DNA of 64,000 nucleotides from Brachybacterium sp. FME24. GTDB taxonomy: Bacteria; Actinomycetota; Actinomycetes; Actinomycetales; Dermabacteraceae. The translations under genes and the position numbers were made by a program. Location: contig NZ_JABUXV010000004.1 in the NCBI RefSeq assembly GCF_014897705.1, positions 186,001-250,000 on the forward strand. Reading direction: 5' to 3'. How positions within the stretch are numbered: the first letter of the stretch is position 1; each line of letters begins with the position of its first letter. The notes under the pieces were generated by a model. The model worked only from the letters and a program-made list of their open reading frames with translations. It had not been told where the DNA came from and did no database searches. Below, piece by piece: positions 16,208-24,861 of this stretch.

Positions 16208-17671
16208 TCAGTTGCCTGTGTGCTGCTCGGATGCTCCCGGGTCCAGGCTGGCCACGACGCGCGAGGACGCTGTGCCGGACTGGTTCTGAGGAGCCATCTC
16301 GCGCGTGACGACGAGACGATCTGCCGTCTCCGGTGAGGTGAAGCGGATCAGCCCGTCGCGGGAGAGGTCGAGAACGCCGAGATCCTCCTGCACGCCGTCG
16401 GTCTCGGCCCAGAGCTGAAGGACCTCGTCCTGGTAGCCGAGAACTCCCTCGGCACGCAGGGAGATGCCGTCCTGCGTGATCACTGCCTGCCACCGGCCGT
16501 TGTCACTGCGCCCGTGCACCAGCTCGGCGTCGGGCTGGACGCTGCGCAGGGCCCAGGAGCTGGCGAAGTCGCGCGTGTCGGCGAGCTCCCGTCGGGCATC
16601 GACCAGGAAGCCACCGAGCACGACTGCCCCGACCAGGGCGAGTGCTGCGACCGAGCGCGATAGCCAGGGCACCCGGCCTCGGGAGCGCGGGTCCTGCCAG
16701 GCTCGAGCTCGCCGGCGCCGCGAGCTGCGCACCTCGTCGGAGGCACTGAAGGTGAACGCCGGTGCCTGATCAACGATGACCTGAGCCGGAGCCGGCCCGG
16801 TATCCGGGGTGTGCAGAGGAAGGGCAGACGGTGCGGTGCTGGGCATCCCCCCGGTCAGTGCGGGCGGGCCCACCTCACGGCGCTGCGAGTCGTTGCCGAG
16901 GACCGGGGTCGAGTAGGTGCCTCGATACGCGGCCTCGGCCCCCGGGCCCGCCGGGAATCCGTCGAGCACCTCGGCGTGCAGGCCCCGCGAGGGCGGCTGC
17001 GCGGTGAGCAGGGTCAGCTGCGCCGCAGCCTCCACCGCGTGGCGGTGGATGCCCGCCCGTTCCGGGCTGTCGGTCAGGGCGTGCAACCGTCGCCGCTCGT
17101 CCTCCTGGGCCAGGGCCAGAGCGTCCAGTGCGGCGAGCGCCCGGATCTCGGGGGCATGCGGGCCCCCGAGGGGCACCAGCTGATCGAGCGTCTGCGCCAG
17201 GACCGTCGCCGCCTCCGGGCGCTTTGCGGCGGAGTAGGCGAATCGCCCCTGTGCGGCGGACTCGACCAGTGCCCGCTGAGCCGGCGGCAGCTCCAGCAGC
17301 GTGCGCATCACGTCCACTTCGCGGCGGTCCTGGGTGCGATCGTGCGCGGCCTCGGGGGCGATCAGGGAGCGCACGGCGCCGCGTGGCTGGGTGGCCACGG
17401 CGGCGCGGCGGGCCCGGTCCAGCACCGCGACGTCCCCCGGCAGATCACCTGCGGCGAGGGCCCGGGCATCGTGCAGACAGGAGCGCAGCACGCGAACGGT
17501 GAGCGAGCCGGCTCTCGCGGAGGAACCGGTGACGTGCACCGCGAGGCCGTGGATGCGAGGACCGAGCACATCGACCAGAGCGGCAGCCGCACGCTGGTCG
17601 CCGCTCGAGGCGCGCTGCAACAGGATGCTGACCGCGTCGAGCCGGTCACCGGTCCGTGTGTCGCTCCCCAT
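16208..17671 (-). CDS. Degenerate ECF sigma-like / RskA-type anti-sigma fusion protein
   Basis: A 487-residue protein that reads like two genes joined. Residues about 12-95 resemble ECF sigma region 2 (LVDVLGPRIHGLAVHV), and 115-170 resemble a worn-down region 4 (VMRTLLELPPAQRALVESAA), without a clean helix-turn-helix. Residues 172-240 match the N-terminal domain of RskA-type anti-sigma factors (EIRALAALDALALAQEDERR) but lack the zinc-binding His/Cys. A transmembrane helix (SVAALALVGAVVLGGFLVDA) lies near 330-350 and an RskA-like outer domain follows. The likely role is a membrane-tethered regulator that may no longer bind promoters. An alternative start is ATG 17710. It is antisense to nothing and ends near the ettA terminator. 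Confidence 0.65.
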   Translation of the reverse strand: MGSDTRTGDRLDAVSILLQRASSGDQRAAAALVDVLGPRIHGLAVHVTGSSARAGSLTVRVLRSCLHDARALAAGDLPGDVAVLDRARRAAVATQPRGAVRSLIAPEAAHDRTQDRREVDVMRTLLELPPAQRALVESAAQGRFAYSAAKRPEAATVLAQTLDQLVPLGGPHAPEIRALAALDALALAQEDERRRLHALTDSPERAGIHRHAVEAAAQLTLLTAQPPSRGLHAEVLDGFPAGPGAEAAYRGTYSTPVLGNDSQRREVGPPALTGGMPSTAPSALPLHTPDTGPAPAQVIVDQAPAFTFSASDEVRSSRRRRARAWQDPRSRGRVPWLSRSVAALALVGAVVLGGFLVDARRELADTRDFASSWALRSVQPDAELVHGRSDNGRWQAVITQDGISLRAEGVLGYQDEVLQLWAETDGVQEDLGVLDLSRDGLIRFTSPETADRLVVTREMAPQNQSGTASSRVVASLDPGASEQHTGN

Positions 17672-17705
17672 CGGGCGCCCCCGTTGCCTTCTCGACGTCT
17701 CTGCA

Positions 17706-17737
17706 GGCATCACCCCCTGTGATGCCGATTCATTATC
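17706..17737 (-). promoter_or_regulatory. Promoter and hairpin/operator of the sigma/anti-sigma fusion gene
   Basis: On the minus strand GATAAT (17737-17732) is a good -10, so transcription should start near 17725. Immediately after it comes a perfect 8-bp inverted repeat, GGCATCAC and GTGATGCC (17706-17713 with 17719-17726), with a 5-nt centre. Read as RNA, the loop holds AGGGG and the 3' arm holds ATG 17710. It could be a repressor operator over the start site or a hairpin controlling translation. Confidence 0.45.
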
Positions 17738-17968
17738 GCAGGCGGGAGAAGACCGAGCCGCTGGTCCACAACAAGCCTGCCGCTCCGACGATGGGTCGCG
17801 CAGAAAGCTCTTGCAAGAGGCGCGTTTCGTGGCGCGCAACCCTGCGGAATCCTGGAGAGAAAATGGACATATGTGCAGGCTGGAGGAAGAACGGGCGACG
17901 ATAGGCCCCGTCGCCCAGCATGCAAGAAGCGTGCAAAGCGAGGCCGGCTCGTCGGGTACCGTACAGGC

Positions 17969-20539
17969 ATGAAGCCGCTCTCCACGATCACGGTGTCCTC
18001 CGAGCTCCCCGGCCCCCTCGAACCCCTGCGCGAACTGGCCCTGAACCTGCGCTGGACCTGGCGCCGGCAGACCATCGACCTGTTCCGCTCCCTCGATGCG
18101 GAGGCTTTCGTCGCCAGCGGAGAGAACCCCATCGCGATGCTCCCGCAGGTGCCCGCCGGCCGCCTCGCCGAGGCGGCACGGGACGAGACCTTCCTCGCGC
18201 GGATGCGCTCCGAGGTGGGAGACCTTCGGACCTACCTCGACTCCGGGCGCTGGTTCCAGCGCACGGTTCCCGAGAGCGTCGGTGCAGCCGCTGCCGTGGC
18301 GCCGTCGGTCGCCTACTTCTCCATGGAGTTCGGCATCTCCCCGACGCTGCCGATCTACTCCGGAGGCCTCGGCATCCTCGCCGGTGACCACTTGAAGTCC
18401 GCCTCGGACCTGGGGGTGCCGATGGTCGCGATCGGCCTGCTCTACCAGTGGGGCTACTTCTCGCAGTCGCTGGATCGTTCCGGGTGGCAGCAGGAGACGT
18501 ACGAGCACAACGATCCCGCGCAGCTCCCGGTCCAGCCGGTCCGCGCCGGGGACGGCGCGCAGCTCACGGTCGCCGTCACCCTGCCCGGTGGCCGGGAGGT
18601 CACCATCGCGATCTGGCAGGCGCAGGTGGGCCGCGTGCCGCTGCTGCTGCTGGACACGAACCTCGAGGTCAACGACGACGAGGCCCGGCAGATCACCGAT
18701 CGCCTCTACGGGGGCGATCACGAGCACCGCATCGTCCAGGAGATCGTGCTGGGCATCGGCGGCGTGCGCGCGGTGGACGCCTACGCGCAGGCCACCGGAA
18801 CTCCGTCGCCGACGGTGTTCCACCTCAACGAAGGTCATGCCGGGTTCTCCGGGCTGGAGCGCGTGGGCCGGCTCATGCAGAGCGGCGCCGGATTCTCCGA
18901 GGCCCTCGCCGAGGTGCGCGCCGGCACCGTGTTCACCACCCATACCCCGGTCCCTGCCGGCATCGACCGCTTCGAGGCCGACCAGCTGCGGCAGTACCTC
19001 GGCGCCGATGACTCCGGGATCTCGCATCTGGTGCCCTCGTTGCCGGTCGAGGCCGCCCTCGCGCTCGGCATCGAGGAGGGCGGGGACGTCTTCAACATGG
19101 CTCAGCTGGGCTTTCGTATCGCCCAGCGCTCCAACGGTGTCGCCAAGCTCCACGGGGCCGTCTCCCGCGCCATGTTCCAGGACCTGTACCCGGGCTTCGA
19201 CGTGCCCGAGGTCCCGATCGGCTCGGTCACCAACGGTGTGCACCGTCGCACCTGGACCTCCCCGGCCATGGACGACCTCTTCAAGAAGGCGCTCGGTGAC
19301 GTCGACGTCTCCTCTCTCAGCGACTGGAGCGCGCTGGCGACGCTGAACGACCACGAACTCACCGAGACCCGCAATGCGCTGCGCGCCGACCTCGTCACGA
19401 TGGCCCGCACCCACGTCAAGGAGTCGTGGCTGCGCCGCGGCGCCGACGAGGCCGAGCTCGCCTGGACCGGGACCATCCTGGATCCCGGCGCACTGACCAT
19501 CGGCTTCGCCCGTCGGGTCTCGACCTACAAGCGTCTCACCCTGATGCTCTCCGACCCCGAGCGGCTGAAGCGCATCCTGTTGGATTCGGAGCGCCCGGTC
19601 CAGATCGTCATCGCCGGCAAGTCCCACCCGGCCGATCGCCCCGGCAAGGAGTTCCTCCAGCAACTGGTGCAGTTCGCCGACGAGCACGGCGTGCGCCACC
19701 GGATCGCGTTCCTGCCCGACTACGACATCGCCATGGCCTCCGTGCTGATCGCCGGGTCGGACGTGTGGCTGAACAACCCGGTCCGTCCCGAGGAGGCCTC
19801 GGGCACCTCCGGGATGAAGTCCGTGCTCAACGGTGGCCTCACCTTCTCCGTCTCCGACGGCTGGTGGGACGAGATGAAGGACGACGAGGCAGGGTGGACC
19901 ATCCCCACAGCCGACGTCGAGGACCAGGGTGAGCGGGACCGGCTCGAGGCCGAGGCGCTGTACGAGATCCTCGAGAGCCGGATCGTGCCGCTGTTCTACG
20001 AGCGCGACGCCCGCGGTCTGCAGCGAGGCTGGATGACCACGGTCCGCTCCTCGCTGGTGCGGATCGCCCCGCAGATCACCGCTGCCCGGATGGTCCGCGA
20101 CTACGTCACCGAGCTGTACCTGCCCTCGCTCCGATCCGCCTCCGCCTTCGCCGCCGACCCGTCCCTGGCCGGCGCATTCACCGCGTGGAAGGCCGACGTC
20201 CAGGCCGCCTGGTCGAGGGTCGCCGTCACCGGTGTGACCCTGGAGGGCGCTCACGGCGATGCGGTCTCGACCGGCGCCGAGGTCAGCGTGGTGGCAGACG
20301 TCGAGCTGGCCGGGCTGCGGGATGCGGACGTGCTCGTCGAGGCGGTGCTGGGACCGATCGGCGCCGACGATGAGATCATCGATGCTCAGCTGATCCCGCT
20401 GCAGCACGGGGACGACGGTCGCTGGGCCGCTCGATTCGCGCTCACGGTCCCCGGCGAGGTGGGATACACCGTGCGGGTCACCCCGCAGCATCCGGTGCTC
20501 GCCCATCGCGCCGAGCTCGGGCTGGTCGCCACCGCCTGA
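17969..20539 (+). CDS. glgP: Alpha-glucan (glycogen/maltodextrin) phosphorylase
   Basis: An 856-residue GT35 phosphorylase with the actinobacterial DUF3417 N-terminal domain. It releases glucose-1-phosphate from alpha-1,4-glucans with pyridoxal phosphate. Visible family segments include YFSMEFGISPTLPIYSGGLG near residue 110 and the cofactor lysine in EASGTSGMKSVLNGG near residue 615. The start was placed at ATG 17969 because TACCGT stands 6 nt upstream (leaderless) and the N-terminus MKPLSTITVSSELP fits the family. The 297-bp spacer upstream, shared with the divergent fusion gene, otherwise holds only promoters. Confidence 0.9.
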   Translation: MKPLSTITVSSELPGPLEPLRELALNLRWTWRRQTIDLFRSLDAEAFVASGENPIAMLPQVPAGRLAEAARDETFLARMRSEVGDLRTYLDSGRWFQRTVPESVGAAAAVAPSVAYFSMEFGISPTLPIYSGGLGILAGDHLKSASDLGVPMVAIGLLYQWGYFSQSLDRSGWQQETYEHNDPAQLPVQPVRAGDGAQLTVAVTLPGGREVTIAIWQAQVGRVPLLLLDTNLEVNDDEARQITDRLYGGDHEHRIVQEIVLGIGGVRAVDAYAQATGTPSPTVFHLNEGHAGFSGLERVGRLMQSGAGFSEALAEVRAGTVFTTHTPVPAGIDRFEADQLRQYLGADDSGISHLVPSLPVEAALALGIEEGGDVFNMAQLGFRIAQRSNGVAKLHGAVSRAMFQDLYPGFDVPEVPIGSVTNGVHRRTWTSPAMDDLFKKALGDVDVSSLSDWSALATLNDHELTETRNALRADLVTMARTHVKESWLRRGADEAELAWTGTILDPGALTIGFARRVSTYKRLTLMLSDPERLKRILLDSERPVQIVIAGKSHPADRPGKEFLQQLVQFADEHGVRHRIAFLPDYDIAMASVLIAGSDVWLNNPVRPEEASGTSGMKSVLNGGLTFSVSDGWWDEMKDDEAGWTIPTADVEDQGERDRLEAEALYEILESRIVPLFYERDARGLQRGWMTTVRSSLVRIAPQITAARMVRDYVTELYLPSLRSASAFAADPSLAGAFTAWKADVQAAWSRVAVTGVTLEGAHGDAVSTGAEVSVVADVELAGLRDADVLVEAVLGPIGADDEIIDAQLIPLQHGDDGRWAARFALTVPGEVGYTVRVTPQHPVLAHRAELGLVATA

Positions 20540-20575
20540 GCCGCCCGCAGTACCCGAACGGAAGGTCCCGACCCT

Positions 20576-21898
20576 GTGCCGAGCCGTCGTGCGCTCCTGC
20601 TCTCCACTGCTGCGATAGGAATGGTCGGGGTCGGGGCCCTGCCCGCGTGCTCCCGGGAGGAGCCCGCCCCACTCGACGACGCCGACACCCTGCGGATGCG
20701 GGTGTGGGACGACGCCGCGGCCTCGGCCTATGAGACCTCGCTGGAGGCGTTCACGGGGGACACCGGCATCGCCGTGGAGGTCGAGGTGATGGTCTGGGAC
20801 GACTACTGGAAGCAACTGCCGCTCGACGTCGCGTCCCAGTCACTGCCCGATGTGCTGTGGATGAACACCGCCCACCTCGCGGAGGCCCAGGCCAGCGGCC
20901 AGCTGCTCGAGGTCGGAGGGATCGCGGGGGATGCGGTCGCGCAGTGGGAGGAGGTCGCCACCGATCTGTACCGCGTGGACGGTTCGTTGTGGGGAGTGCC
21001 GCAGATCTGGGACCAGAGCATCGTGGTCGCCCATCAGGATCTCGTGGCCGCCGCCGACGGCGATGCCTCGGCGCTGCGCTTCGAACCAGGTGCGAGCAGT
21101 GATCCGCTGCGGGACCTCGCGCGCACGCTCACGGCGGACGGGGACGGGCGTCATCCCGGGGACGAGGGCTTCGACGCCGCCGCCCGAGCCACCTTCGGTT
21201 TCGGGTCCCATCCGGATCGCACCGCAGTGCTGGGCCCCTTCATCGCCTCTGTAGGCGGAACCTGGCAGGACGAGGAGTCCGAGTTCGCCTTCGCCTCGGA
21301 GCAGGGCGTCACCGCCGTGCAGTACCTCGCGGATCTCGCGGCGGAGCACCTCGCGCCGGCGGGTGCCGAGACGGTCGCCGATCAGGGTCTGTGCCAGAGC
21401 CTCTTCCTCGAGGGGAAGCTCGGCCTGCTGCAGACGGGCACCTACGATCTGCATGCTCTCGCGGAAGGCGTCGCGGGAGCCTTCTCCTGGACCGTCCATC
21501 CGCCGGTCGCCGGGCCCGAGGGGGTTCACCCGCTGGTGCACGCGGTTGCCGCGGTCGGTGTCGATCCGGACGACGATGCACGGGAGGCGGCGATCGGAAA
21601 GCTGCTGACCTGGCTCGGCAGTGTTGAGGGGCAGCGTCCGCTGGCCGAGAACCGCCTCGGCGTCCCCGCCCACCGAGAGCTGCTCACCGTGTGGCAGGAC
21701 ACCTGGAAGGCCGAGGGCGTCGACGTCTCCGCCGTCGGAGAGGTCCCGGAAGGCATAGCCCTGCCGGAGACGGGCAGCCGTTCGGCCGCCGGCACCGGCG
21801 CGGCGCTGCCGATCATCGCAGAGGTCTTCCGCGGCGAGACCACCGCAGACGAGGCCCTGCCGCGGGCCCAGGAGGCGGCGCGCTCGGCGATGGGGTGA
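20576..21898 (+). CDS. Extracellular solute-binding lipoprotein (family 1, sugar type)
   Basis: A 440-residue substrate-binding protein of a carbohydrate ABC importer. The N-terminus is a lipoprotein signal (MPSRRALLLSTAAIGMVGV) with the lipobox LPAC, Cys near residue 25. The body follows the SBP_bac_1 pattern, with VWDDYWKQLPLDVASQSLPD and a hinge region. The start is GTG with GGAAGG upstream. No permease or ATPase gene is nearby, so the partner must be encoded elsewhere. Its position 36 bp behind glgP suggests uptake of a maltodextrin or related glucan, which is inference only. Confidence 0.8.
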   Translation: MPSRRALLLSTAAIGMVGVGALPACSREEPAPLDDADTLRMRVWDDAAASAYETSLEAFTGDTGIAVEVEVMVWDDYWKQLPLDVASQSLPDVLWMNTAHLAEAQASGQLLEVGGIAGDAVAQWEEVATDLYRVDGSLWGVPQIWDQSIVVAHQDLVAAADGDASALRFEPGASSDPLRDLARTLTADGDGRHPGDEGFDAAARATFGFGSHPDRTAVLGPFIASVGGTWQDEESEFAFASEQGVTAVQYLADLAAEHLAPAGAETVADQGLCQSLFLEGKLGLLQTGTYDLHALAEGVAGAFSWTVHPPVAGPEGVHPLVHAVAAVGVDPDDDAREAAIGKLLTWLGSVEGQRPLAENRLGVPAHRELLTVWQDTWKAEGVDVSAVGEVPEGIALPETGSRSAAGTGAALPIIAEVFRGETTADEALPRAQEAARSAMG

Positions 21899-21922
21899 GC
21901 CATGTCGGCAGTGCGCGGATCC

Positions 21923-22570
21923 TTAACCGGGAGGCGGCGGTGCGGGTAGGAGGCGGCGCAGTGCGTCCGTGTCGCCGTCGACGCTGGCCCCGGCGGCGAC
22001 GGCACGCTCGAGAGGGAGCGCTCCCTGGAGGAGGCCGACGAGAATCTGACCCGGCCCGTGGATGACAGCCACTGGGTCTCGGTCAGGCGACGGCGGATCT
22101 ACTGCGATCACCCCGTGACGGGAGGTCGCGTCGAAGCCATCGTCCAGGTCGCCGAATCGTACGGTCGCCTCGGGGAGATCGGGATCGCGGTCGCGCAGGA
22201 GATGACGCGCCGGCAGTGCCAACCAGTGCATCTGGAAGTGGGCGTCGGCCGGGGCGTTCGGCACTGTCGGTGCTCCCCACCTCAGGAGCTCGCGCACCAC
22301 TGCCTCGAGCGCCCGCCCGCGCTGCGTGAGACGGTACGGCCACGTGCTCGCAGGTCCGTCAGCGGACGCTCGTTCCAGGATCCCGTGCTCGTCCAGGGTT
22401 CGCAGACGTGCGGACAAGAGGTTCGGCGCGATCCCCGGCAGGCCCCGCTGAAGCTGCGAGAAGCGCCTCTCCGGGCTCAGCAGGAGCTCTCGCACGATGA
22501 GCAGCGTCCAACGATCACCGACGACATCGAGCGCTCTGGCCACCGCGCACAGTTGTCCGTAGGACTTCAC
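21923..22570 (-). CDS. HxlR-family winged-helix transcriptional regulator
   Basis: A 215-residue regulator. The N-terminal half is the HxlR-type winged helix (ALDVVGDRWTLLIVRELLL, then RFSQLQRGLPGIAPNLLSARL), and the C-terminal half resembles an SCP2-like ligand pocket found in longer members. The start GTG has AAGGGGG about 5 nt upstream. The gene is divergent from the SnoaL-like/TfoX pair and a near-perfect palindrome lies between them, so it probably represses both itself and that pair. The signal it senses is unknown. Confidence 0.85.
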   Translation of the reverse strand: MKSYGQLCAVARALDVVGDRWTLLIVRELLLSPERRFSQLQRGLPGIAPNLLSARLRTLDEHGILERASADGPASTWPYRLTQRGRALEAVVRELLRWGAPTVPNAPADAHFQMHWLALPARHLLRDRDPDLPEATVRFGDLDDGFDATSRHGVIAVDPPSPDRDPVAVIHGPGQILVGLLQGALPLERAVAAGASVDGDTDALRRLLPAPPPPG

Positions 22571-22579
22571 CGGGCCCCC

Positions 22580-22619
22580 TTGACAGACTCGTTCATCTAC
22601 TAGAGATTCTATAGTAGAT
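22580..22619. promoter_or_regulatory. HxlR operator palindrome and promoter
   Basis: A 25-bp palindrome centred at 22607 pairs at 11 of 12 positions; its outer arms are ATCTACTA (22595-22602) and TAGTAGAT (22612-22619). It sits between the HxlR gene and the divergent pair. A consensus -35 TTGACA begins at 22580 for the rightward genes, with the palindrome over the expected -10, so binding would block the promoter. Confidence 0.7.
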
Positions 22620-22648
22620 CACCGTCGATCTTCCTGAAGGGACACGTC

Positions 22649-23035
22649 ATGACTCTCCTGAACTCCCCCTCCGCCCCGAACCTGCTGCAGGAGTACTACG
22701 CCATTCTGACCGGTGGCCTCTCGTCCTACGCCGACGGGGCCACGCTGCGCCCCCTCCTGTCCGAGCACCTCGACTTCACCGGCAGCCTCGCCGGGCACGT
22801 ACCGGACGCCACCGAGGGATTCCTGCAGGGTGTTGCGGGATTCATCGGTGCGGTCAGCGCGATCGCGGTGCGTCGCGAGGTCCACGACGCCCAGGGTTCT
22901 GCGGTCCTGTACGACGCGACGCTTCCCGGAGGCATCGTGCGCATGACGGAGTTCTTCACCTTTGCCGGTGGAGTGATCTCCACGCTCGATCTGCAGTACG
23001 AGGGTCAGGACTACCTCGCCAAGGGTGGCCGATGA
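22649..23035 (+). CDS. SnoaL/NTF2-like protein
   Basis: A 128-residue protein with the length and pattern of the NTF2-like (SnoaL) fold: a helical N-terminus (LLQEYYAILTGG), then strands around HLDFTGSLAGHVPDATEGF and a C-terminal ISTLDLQYEG. Members are small hydrolases, isomerases or ligand-binding proteins, so no reaction can be assigned. The Shine-Dalgarno AAGGGA precedes the ATG. The stop overlaps the next start (ATGA), and expression is probably controlled by the divergent HxlR regulator. Confidence 0.7.
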   Translation: MTLLNSPSAPNLLQEYYAILTGGLSSYADGATLRPLLSEHLDFTGSLAGHVPDATEGFLQGVAGFIGAVSAIAVRREVHDAQGSAVLYDATLPGGIVRMTEFFTFAGGVISTLDLQYEGQDYLAKGGR

Positions 23036-23361
23036 GTACGGACCGAGGCGATCTGCTGGCGCGGATTCGGCGAGGACTGCCCGTCGGAAGGCCCGTGCGG
23101 GAGGTCCCGATGTTCGGCGGCACGGCGATCATGCTCGAGGAGACGATGCTCGTCTCCGTCGGGCGAGATGGTTCGCTGCTCGTGCGCGTCGACCCCGAGG
23201 ACCACGCAGCACTGCTCGGACGCGCCGGCGCTCGCCCTGCTGTGATGGGGAAGGATCGGCCGATGGGGCCGGGCTGGCTCACGGTGGAGGCGCGAGGGCT
23301 TCAGAGCGATGACCTACTCATCGGGTGGCTCGAGATCGCCCTCGCCTTCCATTCCCGCTGA
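23032..23361 (+). CDS. TfoX N-terminal domain protein
   Basis: A 109-residue protein matching the TfoX/Sxy N-terminal domain, with the pattern VREVPMFGGTAIMLEETML and the C-terminal WLEIALAF. The domain occurs alone in many actinobacteria; a role in competence, as for full-length Sxy, should not be assumed. It is translationally coupled to the SnoaL-like gene and shares its predicted HxlR control. Confidence 0.8.
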   Translation: MSTDRGDLLARIRRGLPVGRPVREVPMFGGTAIMLEETMLVSVGRDGSLLVRVDPEDHAALLGRAGARPAVMGKDRPMGPGWLTVEARGLQSDDLLIGWLEIALAFHSR

Positions 23362-23390
23362 GGACTCCCGTCACTGCCCGGAGAGCCCGC

Positions 23391-24326
23391 TCAGCCCTGG
23401 GCCTTGACGCGGATCATGCCCTCCTGGGTGACCGTTGCGACGAGATCCCCCGCACGGTCGAACAGCTGCCCGTGGGTCAAGCCGCGCCCGCCGGAGGCCG
23501 AGGGGGAGCGCTGCACGTACAGCAGCCACTCATTGGCGTTCACGTGGCGGTGCCACCAGATCGCGTGATCGATCGTCGCCATCCGCAGCCCGGGCGTGAT
23601 CCAGCTCAGCCCCTGCCGGCGCAGGATCGGCTCGAAGGGCGTGTAGTCGCTGGCGAAGGCGAGGATCGCGTCGTGCAGCAGCGGCTCCGTCTCCACCGGG
23701 GCGAGGGTGCGCATCCACACCATCTGCGTGTCTGCAGTGTCGGAGGCGGGGTCGGGCCGGAGGTAGATGGGGTCGGTGACGTGGCGGATGTCGATCGGGC
23801 GCTGCTCCGCCCAGTAGCGGGCCACCGGGTGCTCGATCCCCTGGAGGACCTCCGCGGTGGTGGGCAGTCCCTCCGGATCGGGCGCCTCGGGTGCACGCTC
23901 CTGATGCTCGAGGCCGTCCTGGAGCTCCTGGAAGGACGCGGTCATCGCGAGGATGGTGCGCTCGCCGTCATCAGCGGTGCGGCCCGGCTGCGTCGCCAGC
24001 ACCCGGCGCACCGAGAAGGAGCCTCCGTCGCGCAGCGCATCGACCTGGAAGCGGATGGGATGGGCCGGATCGCCCGGGGCGAGGAAGTACGAGTACGTCG
24101 AATGGATGCGCCGGCCCTCCGGCACGGTGCGGCCGACGGCGGTGACGGCCTGTCCCATCACCTGCCCGCCGAACACATGGCCGCCCGGATGCGGCGAGGA
24201 GTCCCCCTCGTACGCCGCGACGGTGGCCGGGGTGGCGAAGGCGGGGGCGATGTCGATCTCGCGCAGGTCGAGCAGATCGACCAGTCCTGCCGCGATGGCC
24301 GCCGGGTCATAGCTGGGGGTCGTCAT
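23391..24326 (-). CDS. tesB: Acyl-CoA thioesterase II (TesB-like)
   Basis: A 311-residue double-hotdog thioesterase that hydrolyses acyl-CoA. Family landmarks are HVFGGQVMGQAVTAVGRTV, the strand HSTYSYFLAPGDP of the first hotdog, and WITPGLRMATIDHAIWWHRH in the second. The start at ATG 24326 was preferred to upstream in-frame ATGs because TACGAT lies 7 nt before it (leaderless). It is divergent from a single-hotdog thioesterase gene, with the two -10 hexamers almost back to back. Confidence 0.88.
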   Translation of the reverse strand: MTTPSYDPAAIAAGLVDLLDLREIDIAPAFATPATVAAYEGDSSPHPGGHVFGGQVMGQAVTAVGRTVPEGRRIHSTYSYFLAPGDPAHPIRFQVDALRDGGSFSVRRVLATQPGRTADDGERTILAMTASFQELQDGLEHQERAPEAPDPEGLPTTAEVLQGIEHPVARYWAEQRPIDIRHVTDPIYLRPDPASDTADTQMVWMRTLAPVETEPLLHDAILAFASDYTPFEPILRRQGLSWITPGLRMATIDHAIWWHRHVNANEWLLYVQRSPSASGGRGLTHGQLFDRAGDLVATVTQEGMIRVKAQG

Positions 24327-24333
24327 GGCCATG

Positions 24334-24362
24334 ATCGTACTTGCCGCTGGACGCAATACCAT
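24334..24362. promoter_or_regulatory. Divergent leaderless promoters of the two thioesterase genes
   Basis: Minus strand TACGAT (24339-24334) is 7 nt from ATG 24326; plus strand TACCAT (24357-24362) is 7 nt from ATG 24370. Only 17 bp separate the hexamers, so polymerases leaving in opposite directions would compete for this site. Confidence 0.5.
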
Positions 24363-24369
24363 GCTGACC

Positions 24370-24861
24370 ATGGTCAACAGCTCTGCTCTCGACATCGACG
24401 TGCCCGTGCGCTGGACGGACCTGGACGCCTACGGACACGTGAACAACGCGGCCATGGTGCGGCTGCTGGAGGAGGCGCGTATCGGCGCCTTCTGGAAGGC
24501 GCCGCCGGAGCAGGTCGCACTCGGTGCCCCCGTACCGGCGGCCGCGCTGCCCGGCGGCGGGGCAGGATCGCCGATCAGCACCGTGATCGCCTCGCAGCGC
24601 ATCGAGTACGTGCGCTCGATGGGCCACCGACGGGACGGCGCGGTGGTGCGATTGTGGCTCTCGCGCCTCGGCGGGGCCAGCCTGAGCGTGGACTATCTGG
24701 TGCTCACGCGTGATGACCCCGAGGGGGCCTCGCCCTATGCCCGCGCCCGCACCGTGGTGGTGATGGTCGATGCCGCGAGCGGGGCGCCGGTGAAGATCGA
24801 TGGCCCCACCCGCGAGCATCTGCAGGGTTTCACCGGGGAACCGCTGATCTTCCGTGACTGA
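24370..24861 (+). CDS. 4HBT-type acyl-CoA thioesterase (YbgC/FadM-like)
   Basis: A 163-residue single-hotdog protein. The catalytic segment VRWTDLDAYGHVNNAAMVRLLEEAR is the 4-hydroxybenzoyl-CoA thioesterase signature, with the Asp in the DLDAYGHVNN loop. An Rv2475c-like gene occupies the same relative place in mycobacteria. The start at 24370 was chosen by the TACCAT hexamer 7 nt upstream; in-frame ATGs at 24325 and 24361 lie in the promoter. It ends one base before the convergent globin gene. Confidence 0.85.
   Translation: MVNSSALDIDVPVRWTDLDAYGHVNNAAMVRLLEEARIGAFWKAPPEQVALGAPVPAAALPGGGAGSPISTVIASQRIEYVRSMGHRRDGAVVRLWLSRLGGASLSVDYLVLTRDDPEGASPYARARTVVVMVDAASGAPVKIDGPTREHLQGFTGEPLIFRD

Noticed and set aside
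17672..20815. Very long minus-strand open frame continuing from the sigma/anti-sigma gene across glgP
   Set aside because: It is the antisense shadow of glgP, whose motifs are clear; the translation is low-complexity and the supported start of the real gene is near 17671.
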